A DNA stretch of 22,856 nt from JBKPIY01 sp046730475 (GCA_046730475.1 JBKPIY010000071.1:1-22856), one strand, 5' to 3'. Shown: positions 1-7,572, counted from the stretch's first letter. A program made the numbers and translations. The notes: generated by a model not told the origin, from the letters alone.

Positions 1-559
1 CGGCCGCCTTCTGAATGGCGGGCCCGCCCGGATAGCCCAAGCCGAGCAACCGTGCGCCCTTGTCGAAGGCCTCGCCCGCGGCATCGTCGAGGGTTGTCCC
101 CAGGACATCAAACGCTCGCCTCTTGTCTTGGACCCCAGCGAGCAAGGTGTGGCCGCCGCTCGCGATCAGGCAGAGGAAGGGCGGCTCGAGCGGGTCGGGC
201 TCGAGGAAGTTGGCGGCGACGTGGCCGTGCAGGTGGTCGACGGGGATCAGGGCCTTGGTGTGGGCGGCGGCGAGCGCCTTGGCCGTGCTCAGACCGACCA
301 GCAGGGCGCCGATCAAGCCGGGGCCCTGGGTGACGGCGACGCCGTCGAGCTCGGAGAGCCCGACGCCCGAGCCCTCGAGCGCCGCAGCCACCACCGCGTT
401 CACCAGCTCGAGGTGATGGCGAGAGGCGACCTCGGGAACGACCCCGCCGTAGAGCTCGTGGAACGCCGCCTGTGAGGAGACGACGTTGGAGAGGATTCGC
501 GGGCCCTTCACCACCGCCGCGCAGGTGTCGTCGCAGGAGGTCTCGATCGCGAGGAGCAT
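1..559 (-). CDS. tsaD: TsaD, tRNA N6-adenosine threonylcarbamoyltransferase (3' end off window)
   Basis: Transfers the threonylcarbamoyl group from threonylcarbamoyl-AMP to A37 of ANN-decoding tRNAs, working with TsaB and TsaE in the cytoplasm. The visible 186 codons start MLLAIETSCDDTCAAVV, the classic ASKHA-fold N terminus of TsaD. They then show the metal-binding HxxxH as HLHGH within VDHLHGHVAANFL, the loop LIASGGHT, and LDDAAGEAFDKGARLLGLGYPGGP, the family signature. ATG at 559 is chosen because translation begins exactly at the conserved N terminus; the upstream RBS is weak. It follows rimI after 66 bp and closes the tsaE-tsaB-rimI-tsaD block. The stop codon lies beyond base 1, so the last roughly 150 residues expected for the family are not seen. 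The Asp before the first metal His (often His-His in homologues) is a minor variation. Identification is secure. Confidence 0.97.
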   Translation of the reverse strand, partial: MLLAIETSCDDTCAAVVKGPRILSNVVSSQAAFHELYGGVVPEVASRHHLELVNAVVAAALEGSGVGLSELDGVAVTQGPGLIGALLVGLSTAKALAAAHTKALIPVDHLHGHVAANFLEPDPLEPPFLCLIASGGHTLLAGVQDKRRAFDVLGTTLDDAAGEAFDKGARLLGLGYPGGPAIQKAA

Positions 560-625
560 CAGGTTCCGCCGGCGCTCCGCTCCGCGTCCGCGCTGGACGG
601 GGCTCCGGCCGGTCACTCGAGCGAG

Positions 626-1135
626 CTAGTAGGCGACGCCGGCGGCGGCGTCGGAGGTTGCCAGCCACATGATCAGGGCGTCCTCGCCGTTGTCGTGGTA
701 GTAGCGTCGCCGGCGGCCGGCGTGGCGAAAGCCGAAGCGCTCGTACATCTCGATCGCGCCGGCGTTCGATACCCGGACCTCGAGGGTGAAGCGCGCGCCC
801 GCGCCCGCCTCCTCGAACAGCCGCTCGATCATCTCTCGGGCGATCCCGCGGCGGCGGTATTCCGGGTCGACGGCGACGTTCATCAGGTGCCAGAGGTCGT
901 CGTAGCGGGCGCAGACCAGATAGCCGGCCAGGCCGTGGGCGCCCTCGGCCGCCAGGCAGATGCCCGACGGCTTCGAGAGCTCGAGCACGAACATCGCCAG
1001 TGACCACGGCGTCGGGAAGGAGCGCCGCTCGATCGAGATCACCGACGGCAGGTCGCTGTAGGTCAGCCGTCGGACCCTGACGCCGGACTCAGCCGGCGCG
1101 CTTCCCTCGGTCTCGGTCAAGCCACCTCTTCGCAT
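626..1135 (-). CDS. rimI: RimI-like GNAT N-acetyltransferase
   Basis: A 169-residue GNAT protein of the RimI type, which acetylates the N-terminal residue of ribosomal protein S18 in model bacteria; related GNATs in this gene position may have other protein substrates. The acetyl-CoA pyrophosphate loop is visible as VAVDPEYRRRGIAREMIE (about residues 87-104), followed by LEVRVSNAGAIEMYERFGF, the typical motif of RimI C-terminal strands. The ATG at 1135 lies inside the 3' end of tsaB, giving a 47-bp overlap; an in-frame TTG at 1120 would shorten it. The first 19 residues look non-conserved, so the true start may be the internal one. It lies between tsaB and tsaD, the usual bacterial neighbourhood. 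Family assignment is firm; the S18 target is inferred from family and context. Confidence 0.93.
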   Translation of the reverse strand: MRRGGLTETEGSAPAESGVRVRRLTYSDLPSVISIERRSFPTPWSLAMFVLELSKPSGICLAAEGAHGLAGYLVCARYDDLWHLMNVAVDPEYRRRGIAREMIERLFEEAGAGARFTLEVRVSNAGAIEMYERFGFRHAGRRRRYYHDNGEDALIMWLATSDAAAGVAY

Positions 1136-1814
1136 CGGGCTCTCTCAGATAGATCGGCTCGATCGCCTCGGGCGATGATGGTGTCGCGGTCGAGCCCAGC
1201 GCGCAAACCTCGCGCCCGGCCACCCGATGAACCGGGTCCCCCGCAGGGACCACCACTACGCCCGCGGCCTGCAGCTCTGCGGCGAATCGTAGCGAGCCGT
1301 CCCCGGCGGCCAGCGGAGGCGGCTCCAGCCCGGCGACGGCGGCGGTGAGCTCTGGGGGGGAGGCGACGAAGGGCGGACGGAGCTCGGTCCCGTCGGCGCC
1401 GTAGAGCGCCGCGAACGCCTCGCCGCGGCGGGCGTCGAGCACCGCCAGGGCGGGGCGCCCGTCGCCGTCGAGGCGGGTCGTGATCCCTCGGGCGAGGGCG
1501 GCGAGGGTCGTCACCCCCGCGATCGGGATCGACCGCGCCTGGGCGAGGGCGCGGGCGGTGGCGATCCCGATCCGAAGCCCGGTGTAGGACCCGGGTCCGA
1601 GCCCGACCGAGATCAGGCGGATTTCCTCCCAACCGCCCGCCGAAGCGACGCTGCGCGCGATCGCCGCCAGCAGGGCCTCGGAATGGCGGGGCCGGCCGCC
1701 ACGGTCCGGTCCCTGCTCCTCCTCGTGCACCGGCTCGCCCTCGCGGGTCACCGCCACCGCCGCGTAGGCAGTCGCGGTGTCGAATCCGAGCACGGCGGCG
1801 CCGCGGGCGCTCAC
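1089..1814 (-). CDS. tsaB: TsaB, t6A synthesis scaffold protein
   Basis: A 241-residue ASKHA-fold paralogue of TsaD that forms the TsaB-TsaD heterodimer needed for t6A37 modification and has no catalysis of its own. The N terminus VSARGAAVLGFDTATAYA and the signature GLGPGSYTGLRIGIATARAL are clear. The start is GTG at 1814, whose GTGA overlaps the TGA of tsaE by 4 bp, so translation is probably coupled. An upstream in-frame extension to 1910 exists but lies wholly inside tsaE and lacks family similarity. The C terminus ends with IEPIYLREPDAKRW, also typical of TsaB, and overlaps the start of rimI. Identification is secure. Confidence 0.95.
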   Translation of the reverse strand: MSARGAAVLGFDTATAYAAVAVTREGEPVHEEEQGPDRGGRPRHSEALLAAIARSVASAGGWEEIRLISVGLGPGSYTGLRIGIATARALAQARSIPIAGVTTLAALARGITTRLDGDGRPALAVLDARRGEAFAALYGADGTELRPPFVASPPELTAAVAGLEPPPLAAGDGSLRFAAELQAAGVVVVPAGDPVHRVAGREVCALGSTATPSSPEAIEPIYLREPDAKRWLDRDRGKRAG

Positions 1815-2254
1815 GACGAGATCTCGATCTCGCGCTCGTCGCCGCCGGCCAGCCGGATCTCGACTCTCCGGGTGATCCGGTCGAGCCAGGGCTCGGCCGC
1901 CCCGGGCCACTCGATCAGGGCGACCGCCTCCGCGGTGAGGTAGTCGTCCAGCAACGCCGGGTCCTCCTGCCCGAGATCGCTGAGGCGATAGAAGTCAAGG
2001 TGGGAGATCGGGACCCGGCCTCGGTAGCGGTGGCCGATCGTGAACGTCGGCGATGTGACGGGCTCGGTGACGCCGAGCCCCCTGCAGGCGCCGCGGATCA
2101 GGGTGGTCTTCCCCGCCCCGAGCTCACCGCTGACGAGGACCACGTCCCCGGGCCGCAGCCCGTCGGCGATCCGGGCGCCGAGGGCCTCTGTCTCGGCCGC
2201 GCTCCGGGTGCGGATGAGCTGGGCTCGAGGTCGCTCGCCGGCGCCGGGTGCCAT
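1811..2254 (-). CDS. tsaE: TsaE, t6A synthesis P-loop ATPase
   Basis: A 147-residue ATPase that regulates the TsaB-TsaD complex during t6A synthesis. Visible elements are the Walker A GELGAGKTT (residues 43-51), the SPTFTI segment (68-73), HLDFYRL (85-91) and IEWP (about 114-117). ATG at 2254 gives MAPGAGERPR and the usual family length. A further upstream ATG at 2317 would add 21 residues rich in Cys and Pro that look non-coding. A TACAAC box ends 7 bases before the ATG, a weak match to the -10-like boxes found at the same distance elsewhere in this window. It overlaps tsaB by 4 bp. The uracil-DNA glycosylase stop lies 72 bp upstream, so co-transcription from that gene is also possible. Confidence 0.94.
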   Translation of the reverse strand: MAPGAGERPRAQLIRTRSAAETEALGARIADGLRPGDVVLVSGELGAGKTTLIRGACRGLGVTEPVTSPTFTIGHRYRGRVPISHLDFYRLSDLGQEDPALLDDYLTAEAVALIEWPGAAEPWLDRITRRVEIRLAGGDEREIEISS

Positions 2255-2326
2255 CGGCCCAGTTGTAACGGGAACCGGATTCGGGAGGCGAGTGCAGCTA
2301 CACGCGATCTGGAGCATTCCTGCGGC

Positions 2327-2977
2327 TCAGCCGAGGAGCTCGAGCTGATCGGCGACGGCGGCAGGTGCTTCCGCCTCGAGCTGCTCGGGCTCCGGCAGCG
2401 GAGCCGCGAGCAGATCCGGGATCAACCTGAAGTCCTCGCGCAGCTGCTCGGCCACCCGTGGCGTTCGCAGGCCGGCGGCGGGATGGAACAGCGGCAGCAG
2501 CAACACCCTTCGCCCCCCGAGCACGTGCTCCTGGGCGGTCCCGTGGACCCGGGTGATCCCGGCGGGGTTTCCGGTGAGGAGCTTGGTGGCGAAGTTGCCG
2601 AGGGTGGCGATCACCCGCGGCTGAATCAGCTCGATCTTGCGCTCCAGGAACGGGCGGCAAGAGAGGATCTCGATCGGCAGCGGATCCCGGTTGCCGGGGG
2701 GCCGGCAGCAGAGGACGTTGTTGATGAAGACCTCCTCCCTCCTCATCCCGATCCCCGCGAGCAGCTCGCTCAGGAACTTGCCGGCGCGCCCGACGAACGG
2801 AAGACCCTGGCGGTCCTCCTCGCCACCGGGGGCCTCGCCCACGAACATCAACTCGGCGTCGGCGTTGCCGGCACCGAACACCACCCGCTCGCGGGTCTCG
2901 TGGAGGGGGCAGCGCTCGCAGGCCGACGCCTCGTTGTAGACCTCGACCAGGGCCCGGCGGCGAGCGGCCGCGTCCAT
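2327..2977 (-). CDS. Family-4 type uracil-DNA glycosylase with [4Fe-4S] cluster
   Basis: Removes uracil from DNA at the first step of base-excision repair. The 216-residue protein has the four Cys expected to hold a [4Fe-4S] cluster: C20 and C23 (ACERCPL), one of C90/C91 (NVLCCRPPGNRDP), and C107 (LSCRPFL). Motif 1 is GEAPGGEEDRQGLPFVGRAG (47-66) and motif 2 is HPAAGLR (165-171). Together these fit family 4 better than family 5. The ATG at 2977 overlaps the TGA of the upstream FmdB gene by one base (TGATG), so translation is probably coupled. A longer reading frame upstream is only the FmdB gene in another frame. The C-terminal 35 residues are acidic and Pro/Ala-rich and probably unstructured. 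SPO1-polymerase-related annotation is a common alternative name for this fold. Confidence 0.92.
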   Translation of the reverse strand: MDAAARRRALVEVYNEASACERCPLHETRERVVFGAGNADAELMFVGEAPGGEEDRQGLPFVGRAGKFLSELLAGIGMRREEVFINNVLCCRPPGNRDPLPIEILSCRPFLERKIELIQPRVIATLGNFATKLLTGNPAGITRVHGTAQEHVLGGRRVLLLPLFHPAAGLRTPRVAEQLREDFRLIPDLLAAPLPEPEQLEAEAPAAVADQLELLG

Positions 2978-3258
2978 CAGCCGCCCTCCCCCGCCCGCGC
3001 TCGCCGGGCGGCCCGGCGCTCCCTGAACCTCTGCCCGGCGCCGCCGCGGTCGATCCCCCGTCGCTGCTCGAGGCGGCGCTTCTGGCTCGCCGTCAGACTG
3101 CGCTGGGGCGGCGCCTGGGAACCCGCGATCCTCCGCTCGATCCCGGTCGACCCGCAGGCCGGACAGCGGACGTCCTCGACGGACCTCCCGACGTGCTCTC
3201 CGACCAGCTCCTCGAAGCGCTTCCCGCAGGCGCCGCACTCGAACTCGTAGATCGGCAT
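2977..3258 (-). CDS. FmdB-family zinc ribbon protein
   Basis: A 93-residue protein beginning MPIYEFECGACGKRFEELV, the hallmark of the FmdB/CxxC_CxxC_SSSS regulatory-protein family. Four Cys (8, 11, 32, 35) form two CxxC knuckles that should bind one zinc. After residue 45 the chain is strongly basic, with many Arg and Gln (SLTASQKRRLEQRRG), which suggests nucleic-acid contact. The role is unknown in general; the name comes from a proposed regulator of formamidase. The ATG is preceded at 7 bases by TACGAT, so the mRNA may begin at the start codon. The larger upstream frame is antisense to the intergenic region and panC. It is the first gene of the probable fmdB-udg-tsaE-tsaB-rimI-tsaD transcript. 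Confidence 0.88.
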   Translation of the reverse strand: MPIYEFECGACGKRFEELVGEHVGRSVEDVRCPACGSTGIERRIAGSQAPPQRSLTASQKRRLEQRRGIDRGGAGQRFRERRAARRARAGEGG

Positions 3259-3265
3259 CGGCTCA

Positions 3266-3271
3266 ATCGTA
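3266..3271 (-). promoter_or_regulatory. Putative -10 box of the FmdB gene (leaderless arrangement)
   Basis: TACGAT on the minus strand fits the actinobacterial TAnnnT -10 pattern and ends 7 bases before the ATG, so transcription would start at or within a base or two of the start codon. No good -35 is visible. Such a short match can occur by chance; support comes from the same geometry at the YjbQ, ROK kinase and rpiA genes. Confidence 0.4.
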
Positions 3272-3365
3272 GTCCGGGCTCCCGACCCCGCCCTGGGCCG
3301 GCGGGGGCGCAAATACCGCACTTCCGGAGCCTGCCGGGACCTGCCGGGCACCCCGACCGCCCTCG

Positions 3366-3371
3366 TATACT
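3366..3371 (+). promoter_or_regulatory. Putative -10 box upstream of panC
   Basis: TATACT is the best -10-like hexamer in the 262-bp region between the divergent FmdB and panC genes. It lies in an AT-richer patch containing the small inverted repeat ATAC-TG-GTAT. A direct repeat CTGCCGGG-AC-CTGCCGGG lies just upstream (3331-3348), but no TTGACA-like -35 is seen. Transcription from here would give panC a leader of about 140 bases that includes the small ORF at 3399. Confidence 0.35.
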
Positions 3372-3398
3372 GGTATTGGTCGCGACCTGAGCGCGGGC

Positions 3399-3524
3399 GT
3401 GGACCAACCGGCCCGAGAAGGGTCGTTCCCCACAGATCAACTCCCACCGTCTGGTATCTCGATGAGGGAACTGGAACGGGACCTCGTCCCCCAATTCGAG
3501 CCGGCGCTCGAGCTCCCGGCATGA
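3399..3524 (+). CDS. Candidate small ORF overlapping the panC start
   Basis: A 41-codon frame from GTG at 3399 (or 20 codons from ATG at 3462) ends in a TGA that overlaps the panC ATG as ATGA, the typical geometry of translational coupling. The product contains LPPSGISMRELERDLV. This resembles the linker before the Fis-type helix-turn-helix of NtrC-family regulators, but no helix-turn-helix follows. Third-position GC is about 68 percent, well below the neighbouring genes, and no clear RBS is seen. It may be a leader peptide, a remnant of a regulator gene, or chance. I rate it as possible only. Confidence 0.25.
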   Translation: MDQPAREGSFPTDQLPPSGISMRELERDLVPQFEPALELPA

Positions 3525-4402
3525 GGATCGTGCGGACAAAGGCCGAGCTCCGCGAGGCGCTCGCGGCCGACCGGCGCCAGGGGCGCCGGATCGGGCTCGT
3601 CCCGACGATGGGCTACCTCCACGAGGGCCACCTGTCGCTGATCCGTCGCGCCCGGGCCACCTGCGACGTCGTGGTCGTCAGCGCCTTCGTCAACCCGACC
3701 CAGTTTCGCCCCGGGGAGGACCTCGAGGCCTATCCCCGCGACGAGGAGCGCGACGTCGCCCTCGCCGAGGCCGAGGGCACGGACCTGCTCTGGGCGCCCT
3801 CGGTCGAGGACGTCTACCCGCCCGGGTTCGCCACCATCGTCGAGGTCGACGACAGCCTCACCGGCGTCCTCGACGGCGCCCCGGAGCGCCGGGGCCCGTC
3901 CCACTTCCGCGGAGTCACCACCGTCGTCGCCAAGCTCTTCTCCTGCGTCCAGCCCGACGTCGCCTTCTTCGGCCAGAAGGACGCCCAACAGGCGGTCGTG
4001 ATCCGGCGGATGGCGGCCGACCTCGACTTCCCGGTCGAGATCGAGGTGCTGCCTACGGTCCGCGACCCGGATGGGCTCGCGATCAGCTCGCGCAACGCCT
4101 ACCTCGACCCGGCCGAACGCGAGCGCGCCCTCGCCCTCCCCCGGGCGCTGGCCGCGGCCGAGCGCGCCGCCCGGGACGGCGAGCGCTCCGCCGCAGCGAT
4201 CGTCGCCGCCGCCGCCGGCGAGCTCCGCAACGCCGGGATCGAGCCGGAATACCTGGAGGCGCGCGACGCGGAGGACCTGACCCCGGTCGCCGAGCTCGAC
4301 GGCAGGCCGGTCCTGGTCGCGGTCGCCGCCAGGGTCGGGAGGGCGAGGCTGATCGACAACGTCGTCATCGATTTCGACCGAGAGGAGCCGGTACCCGGAT
4401 GA
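3521..4402 (+). CDS. panC: PanC, pantothenate synthetase
   Basis: Joins D-pantoate and beta-alanine with ATP through a pantoyl-adenylate to give pantothenate, the vitamin B5 step of CoA synthesis. The 293-residue length is normal. Visible motifs are PTMGYLHEGH (28-37, the HIGH-like nucleotide site), NPTQF (58-62), FFGQKDAQQ (149-157) and ISSRNAYL (188-195, KMSKS-like). ATG at 3521 gives MRIVRTKAEL, the conserved N terminus. The gene overlaps panB by 4 bp (ATGA), so the two are co-translated, and a candidate small ORF overlaps its start in the same way. panD, which supplies beta-alanine, is not in the window. Confidence 0.97.
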   Translation: MRIVRTKAELREALAADRRQGRRIGLVPTMGYLHEGHLSLIRRARATCDVVVVSAFVNPTQFRPGEDLEAYPRDEERDVALAEAEGTDLLWAPSVEDVYPPGFATIVEVDDSLTGVLDGAPERRGPSHFRGVTTVVAKLFSCVQPDVAFFGQKDAQQAVVIRRMAADLDFPVEIEVLPTVRDPDGLAISSRNAYLDPAERERALALPRALAAAERAARDGERSAAAIVAAAAGELRNAGIEPEYLEARDAEDLTPVAELDGRPVLVAVAARVGRARLIDNVVIDFDREEPVPG

Positions 4403-5307
4403 GCACCCAATCGGAGAAGAAGCCCCGCCCCTCCCGGGTGACGGTGCCCCGCCTCGCCGAGATGAAGCGCGGGCACGAGCCGATCGTGATGGTGACCGCC
4501 TACGACCATCCCTCCGCCGAGGTCGCCGAGGCGGCCGGCGTCGACGTGGTCCTCGTCGGCGACACGGCGGCGATGGTCGTGCTCGGCTACGAGTCGACCG
4601 TCCCGGTGACGATGGATGAGATGCTGATCCTGGCGCGCGCGGTCCGGCGCGGGCTGAGGACGCCGCTGATGATCGGCGACCTCCCGTTCGGCTCTTACGA
4701 GGCCTCGAACGAGCTCGCGGTTGCGAACGCCCAGCGGTTCATGAAGGAGGCCGGCTGCGACGCGGTCAAGCTCGAGCGCGGCGGTCAGTCGGTCGACCGC
4801 GCCCGGGCGATCATCCGCGCCGGGATCCCGGTGATGGGCCACGTCGGGCTCACCCCGCAGACGGCGTCCGCCCTCGGCGGGTTCAAGGCCCAGGGGAAGA
4901 CCGCCGGCGCCGCCGCGAGGCTCGCCGAGGAGGCCCTCGCCCTCCAGTCGGTCGGCTGCTTCGCGATCGTGTTCGAGGCGATCCCCGCGGCGGTCACCGA
5001 GGCGCTGGTACCGCAGATCGACGTCCCCGTGATCGGGATCGGCGCCGGCCCCGCCGCCGACGGCCAGGTGCTCGTCTTCCACGACCTCCTCGGCCTGTTC
5101 ACCGGCCACGCCCCGAAGTTCGTCAAGCGCTACGCCGAGACCCACGACCAGATGGTCGCCGGGATGCGCAGCTACGTCGCCGACGTCCGCGCCGGTCGCT
5201 TCCCGGACGAGGAGCACAGCTACTCGATCGACGCCGACGAGCTGGAGGCCTTCAAGGAGTATTTGTCGGTGGAGAGCCTCGCCGCCCGCACCCCCTGGGA
5301 CTGGTAG
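4399..5307 (+). CDS. panB: PanB, ketopantoate hydroxymethyltransferase
   Basis: Adds a hydroxymethyl group from 5,10-methylene-THF to 2-ketoisovalerate to form ketopantoate, the first committed step to pantothenate. The 302-residue TIM-barrel enzyme shows VTAYDHPSA (32-40), LVGDTAAMV (52-60, with metal-binding Asp55), GDLPFGSY (93-100, with Asp94), VKLERGG (123-129), VMGHVGLTPQ (145-154), VFEAIP (191-196, with the catalytic-position Glu193) and IGIGAGPAADGQVLVFHDLL. The first 13 residues are a polar extension. It starts inside the end of panC (ATGA). It ends 1 bp before the stop of the broken convergent antiporter gene, and a 20-bp palindrome 10 bases past its stop may end transcription. Confidence 0.97.
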   Translation: MSTQSEKKPRPSRVTVPRLAEMKRGHEPIVMVTAYDHPSAEVAEAAGVDVVLVGDTAAMVVLGYESTVPVTMDEMLILARAVRRGLRTPLMIGDLPFGSYEASNELAVANAQRFMKEAGCDAVKLERGGQSVDRARAIIRAGIPVMGHVGLTPQTASALGGFKAQGKTAGAAARLAEEALALQSVGCFAIVFEAIPAAVTEALVPQIDVPVIGIGAGPAADGQVLVFHDLLGLFTGHAPKFVKRYAETHDQMVAGMRSYVADVRAGRFPDEEHSYSIDADELEAFKEYLSVESLAARTPWDW

Positions 5308-5308
5308 G

Positions 5309-6303
5309 TCAGGATGCGGGGGCCGGCGCCGGCCCCCGGAGGGCGCTTGCGGGGACGCGCCGCTTCAGGGCGATCGCCATCAGCGGGTAGACCAGGGTCG
5401 AAAGCATCGCGGCGCCGACGAGGGCGGCCGCGGTCGAGGATCGCATGTGGCCCTCGTCGACCGCGATCGTGGTGATGGCGACAACGAGCGGGAGCTGGGT
5501 GGCGCAGAACAGGGCGAGGGCGATCCGCTCGGTGAGAGCGAAGACGCGTCGGTACAGGAGCATTGCCGGCGTCCCCCGGACGGCCACGAAGAGGAGGAAG
5601 AACAAAGGCAGCTTCAAGATCGCGGCGGCGCTGGCGGTGAGCGCGTCGAGGTCGAAGCCCATCCCGCTGGTGACGAAGAAGAACGGGACCAGGAACCCGA
5701 ACCCGACCGCGGTCAGCTTCGAATCGAACACCGACACCTCGTGCCCGCGAAGGGCGGCCCGGGTGATCATCCCTCCTGCAAAGCCTCCGAGGAGAACGTC
5801 GAGGCCGAGCGAGTCGGCCAGCGCCACCAGGGCGAAGACCAGCACGACCGCCAACCGGACCGCGAGCTGGCTGCTCGCCTCGAGGGTCCGCTCGAGCACC
5901 GGCCATCCCCGCCACGACGCCCGCACCGAGGCGATAGCGAGGAGAACCGAGAGGCCGACGAAGGCGACCAGGAGGAGAATCTCGTGGACGGGCTGGCCGG
6001 GGGCGAGGACCAGGGTGACGAGCAGGATCGGACCGAACTCCCCCACCCCGCCGGCGCCGAGCAGATAGGTCGCTCGTAGCCGGCGAAGAAGAACAGCATC
6101 CCCAGCCCCAGGTTCGAGAAGAACCGGGTGAAGTCGTCGAGGTGGGCGATGTCGAGGACCTGAGGCCCGATCACGATCCCGAACAGGAGCTCGACCACCA
6201 CCACCGGGGGCGCCAGCCGCCGGGGAAGGACGGCGACGAGGATCGCTGCCACGGCCGCGGCCGAGGAGATCAGGAGGAAGCTGCCCTCGTCGACCCCGAT
6301 CAT
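5309..6303 (-). pseudogene. Broken CPA2-type cation/proton antiporter
   Basis: Two frames on the minus strand together resemble a KefB/NapA-like monovalent cation:proton antiporter. The first (ATG at 6303) encodes 77 residues with helices 1-3 and ends its family match at LGMLFFFAGYE. The match resumes in another frame at YLLGAGGVGEFGPILL and continues through about 250 residues to the stop at 5309, including VPFFFVTSGMGFDL and several hydrophobic helices. The switch lies at about 6060-6080. Homologues carry roughly 70-80 more residues between these points, holding the helices with the ion-binding region, so this is an internal deletion with a frame change rather than a simple indel. Neither half should transport ions. 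An assembly error is the main alternative. Confidence 0.8.
5318..5337. terminator. 20-bp perfect palindrome after panB
   Basis: GGGGGCCGGC followed by its exact reverse complement lies 10 bases after the panB stop and just inside the 3' end of the convergent antiporter pseudogene. The RNA would fold into a very stable GC-only hairpin on either strand, and it sits between convergent genes, as expected for a bidirectional terminator. There is no U-tract, and the repeat also encodes Pro-Ala repeats in the pseudogene, so part of it may come from codon bias. Confidence 0.45.
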
Positions 6304-6326
6304 CGACCGGGACCGTATCTACCCCA

Positions 6327-7523
6327 TCAGCCGCTACCGCCGTCCGCGCCGCGGCGCCGCTGGGCGCGCGAGCGGATGGCCTGCTGCCAGCGCTCCGTGC
6401 CCACCTCCCAGGTCTCCTCCGGGAAGTCCCGCTTCGCCTGGCGGCGCAGGAACTCGAAGCCGACCACGGCGAGCACGATCAAGAGCAGCGAGGTCGGCAA
6501 GCGGTGGAAGCCCGGGGTCGGGGCCCACCAGAACAGCAGGATCAAGAGCAGGGCGAGGGACATATAGGCGATGCTCGCCCGGTCCAGCACCGGGGCGATC
6601 GCCCGCCTGGCGGAGCGGGCGAAGCCCCTCGGCCCGGCGAGCCAGGCGCCGATCACGATGAAGATCCCGTAGAAGATCGTCGCCCCGCCCTGGTCGGCGA
6701 GCAGCGAGGTCCCGATCTTCCAGGTGGCGGTGACCGCGGGGCGCACGGCCTCGGTCGGGCTGAGCGAGTCGACGACGACGTTACCCGCCAGGCGCCGGAC
6801 GACGAGCACGGCGATCCCGACAGCGATGAAGGCGAACCCGCAGGAGCGAAGCGCCTGCCGGCGCCACCCCCGCGCCAGGGAGATCGCGATCCCGAATAGC
6901 GCCAGGGCGACCACGAGGAGGACGATCGCGAGTCCCCGCAGGATCTTCACCCCGGTCTGCGCCGCGGAGAGCTTGTCGTTGGGGAGGATCTCGATCTGGG
7001 CCGCCCCCGGGGGCAGCTTCGAGGCGACGTCGACGCCGAGCTGATCGCCGAGCTGGGTGACGAGCGTCCCGAGGTCGAGAGTGACGTCCTCGGCTCCTCC
7101 GTGCTCGACCACATCGACCAGGGTCTGGTGAGCCTTCCGGTTCGCGTCCTCCCACATCGCCTGCACCCGCGGGCTCTGGAGAGCCCGGTCGGCGAGGTTC
7201 TGGGCGAGCTGGCGCAGGGCGCCGGCGAGCGGCCCGGCGGCGGCCTTCGCCCGCGGTGGAAGGGCCTGCTCGAGCTGCGCCTGGACATCGACGTTCGCAT
7301 ACAGCGTGTTGACCATGAAGTCGGACACCGCCACCTGGATGTCCTTGTCCTCGAGCAGCTTGGTGCTCGTGTCGGTCCAGGTGTCGGTCTCAAGCAGCTG
7401 GCGGTTCGCCCAGATCGCGAACACGGCGAGGAAAGCGACGATCGAGGCGACGACGATCAGGGTCGTGACCAGCTTGCGGTGCGCGCGTTGTTCGGTCGCG
7501 TCGGCCACGGAGTGGCAGCGCAC
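6327..7523 (-). CDS. Six-helix membrane protein with large extracytoplasmic loop, function unknown
   Basis: A 398-residue membrane protein. Helix 1 spans about 18-39 (KLVTTLIVVASIVAFLAVFA). A hydrophilic, Ala/Gln/Leu-rich segment of about 160 residues follows, probably outside the membrane and helical. Then come five closely spaced helices, including GLAIVLLVVALALFGIAI, FIAVGIAVLVV, FYGIFIVIGAWLAG, YMSLALLLILLFWW and LLLIVLAVVGFEF. The basic tail (RSRAQRRRGADG) is probably cytoplasmic. The protein resembles uncharacterised membrane proteins common in Thermoleophilia; I cannot assign a reaction. GTG at 7523 is preferred because GGGGAG lies 8 bases upstream; GTG at 7508 (VADATEQ) is the alternative. 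It stands alone, downstream of no same-strand partner. Confidence 0.8.
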   Translation of the reverse strand: MRCHSVADATEQRAHRKLVTTLIVVASIVAFLAVFAIWANRQLLETDTWTDTSTKLLEDKDIQVAVSDFMVNTLYANVDVQAQLEQALPPRAKAAAGPLAGALRQLAQNLADRALQSPRVQAMWEDANRKAHQTLVDVVEHGGAEDVTLDLGTLVTQLGDQLGVDVASKLPPGAAQIEILPNDKLSAAQTGVKILRGLAIVLLVVALALFGIAISLARGWRRQALRSCGFAFIAVGIAVLVVRRLAGNVVVDSLSPTEAVRPAVTATWKIGTSLLADQGGATIFYGIFIVIGAWLAGPRGFARSARRAIAPVLDRASIAYMSLALLLILLFWWAPTPGFHRLPTSLLLIVLAVVGFEFLRRQAKRDFPEETWEVGTERWQQAIRSRAQRRRGADGGSG

Positions 7524-7572
7524 TCTATTGGCTCCCCTTCGTCCCGGCGAAGCGAGGTGCACGCCCCCTTGC

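Noticed and set aside
2255..2326. A separate strong promoter for tsaE
   Set aside because: Only TACAAC, a 5/6-type match, is present and no -35; co-transcription with the glycosylase gene explains it equally well.
4099..5217. A 372-codon minus-strand frame opposite panC and panB
   Set aside because: It is a GC-driven antisense shadow; both pan genes have all family motifs.
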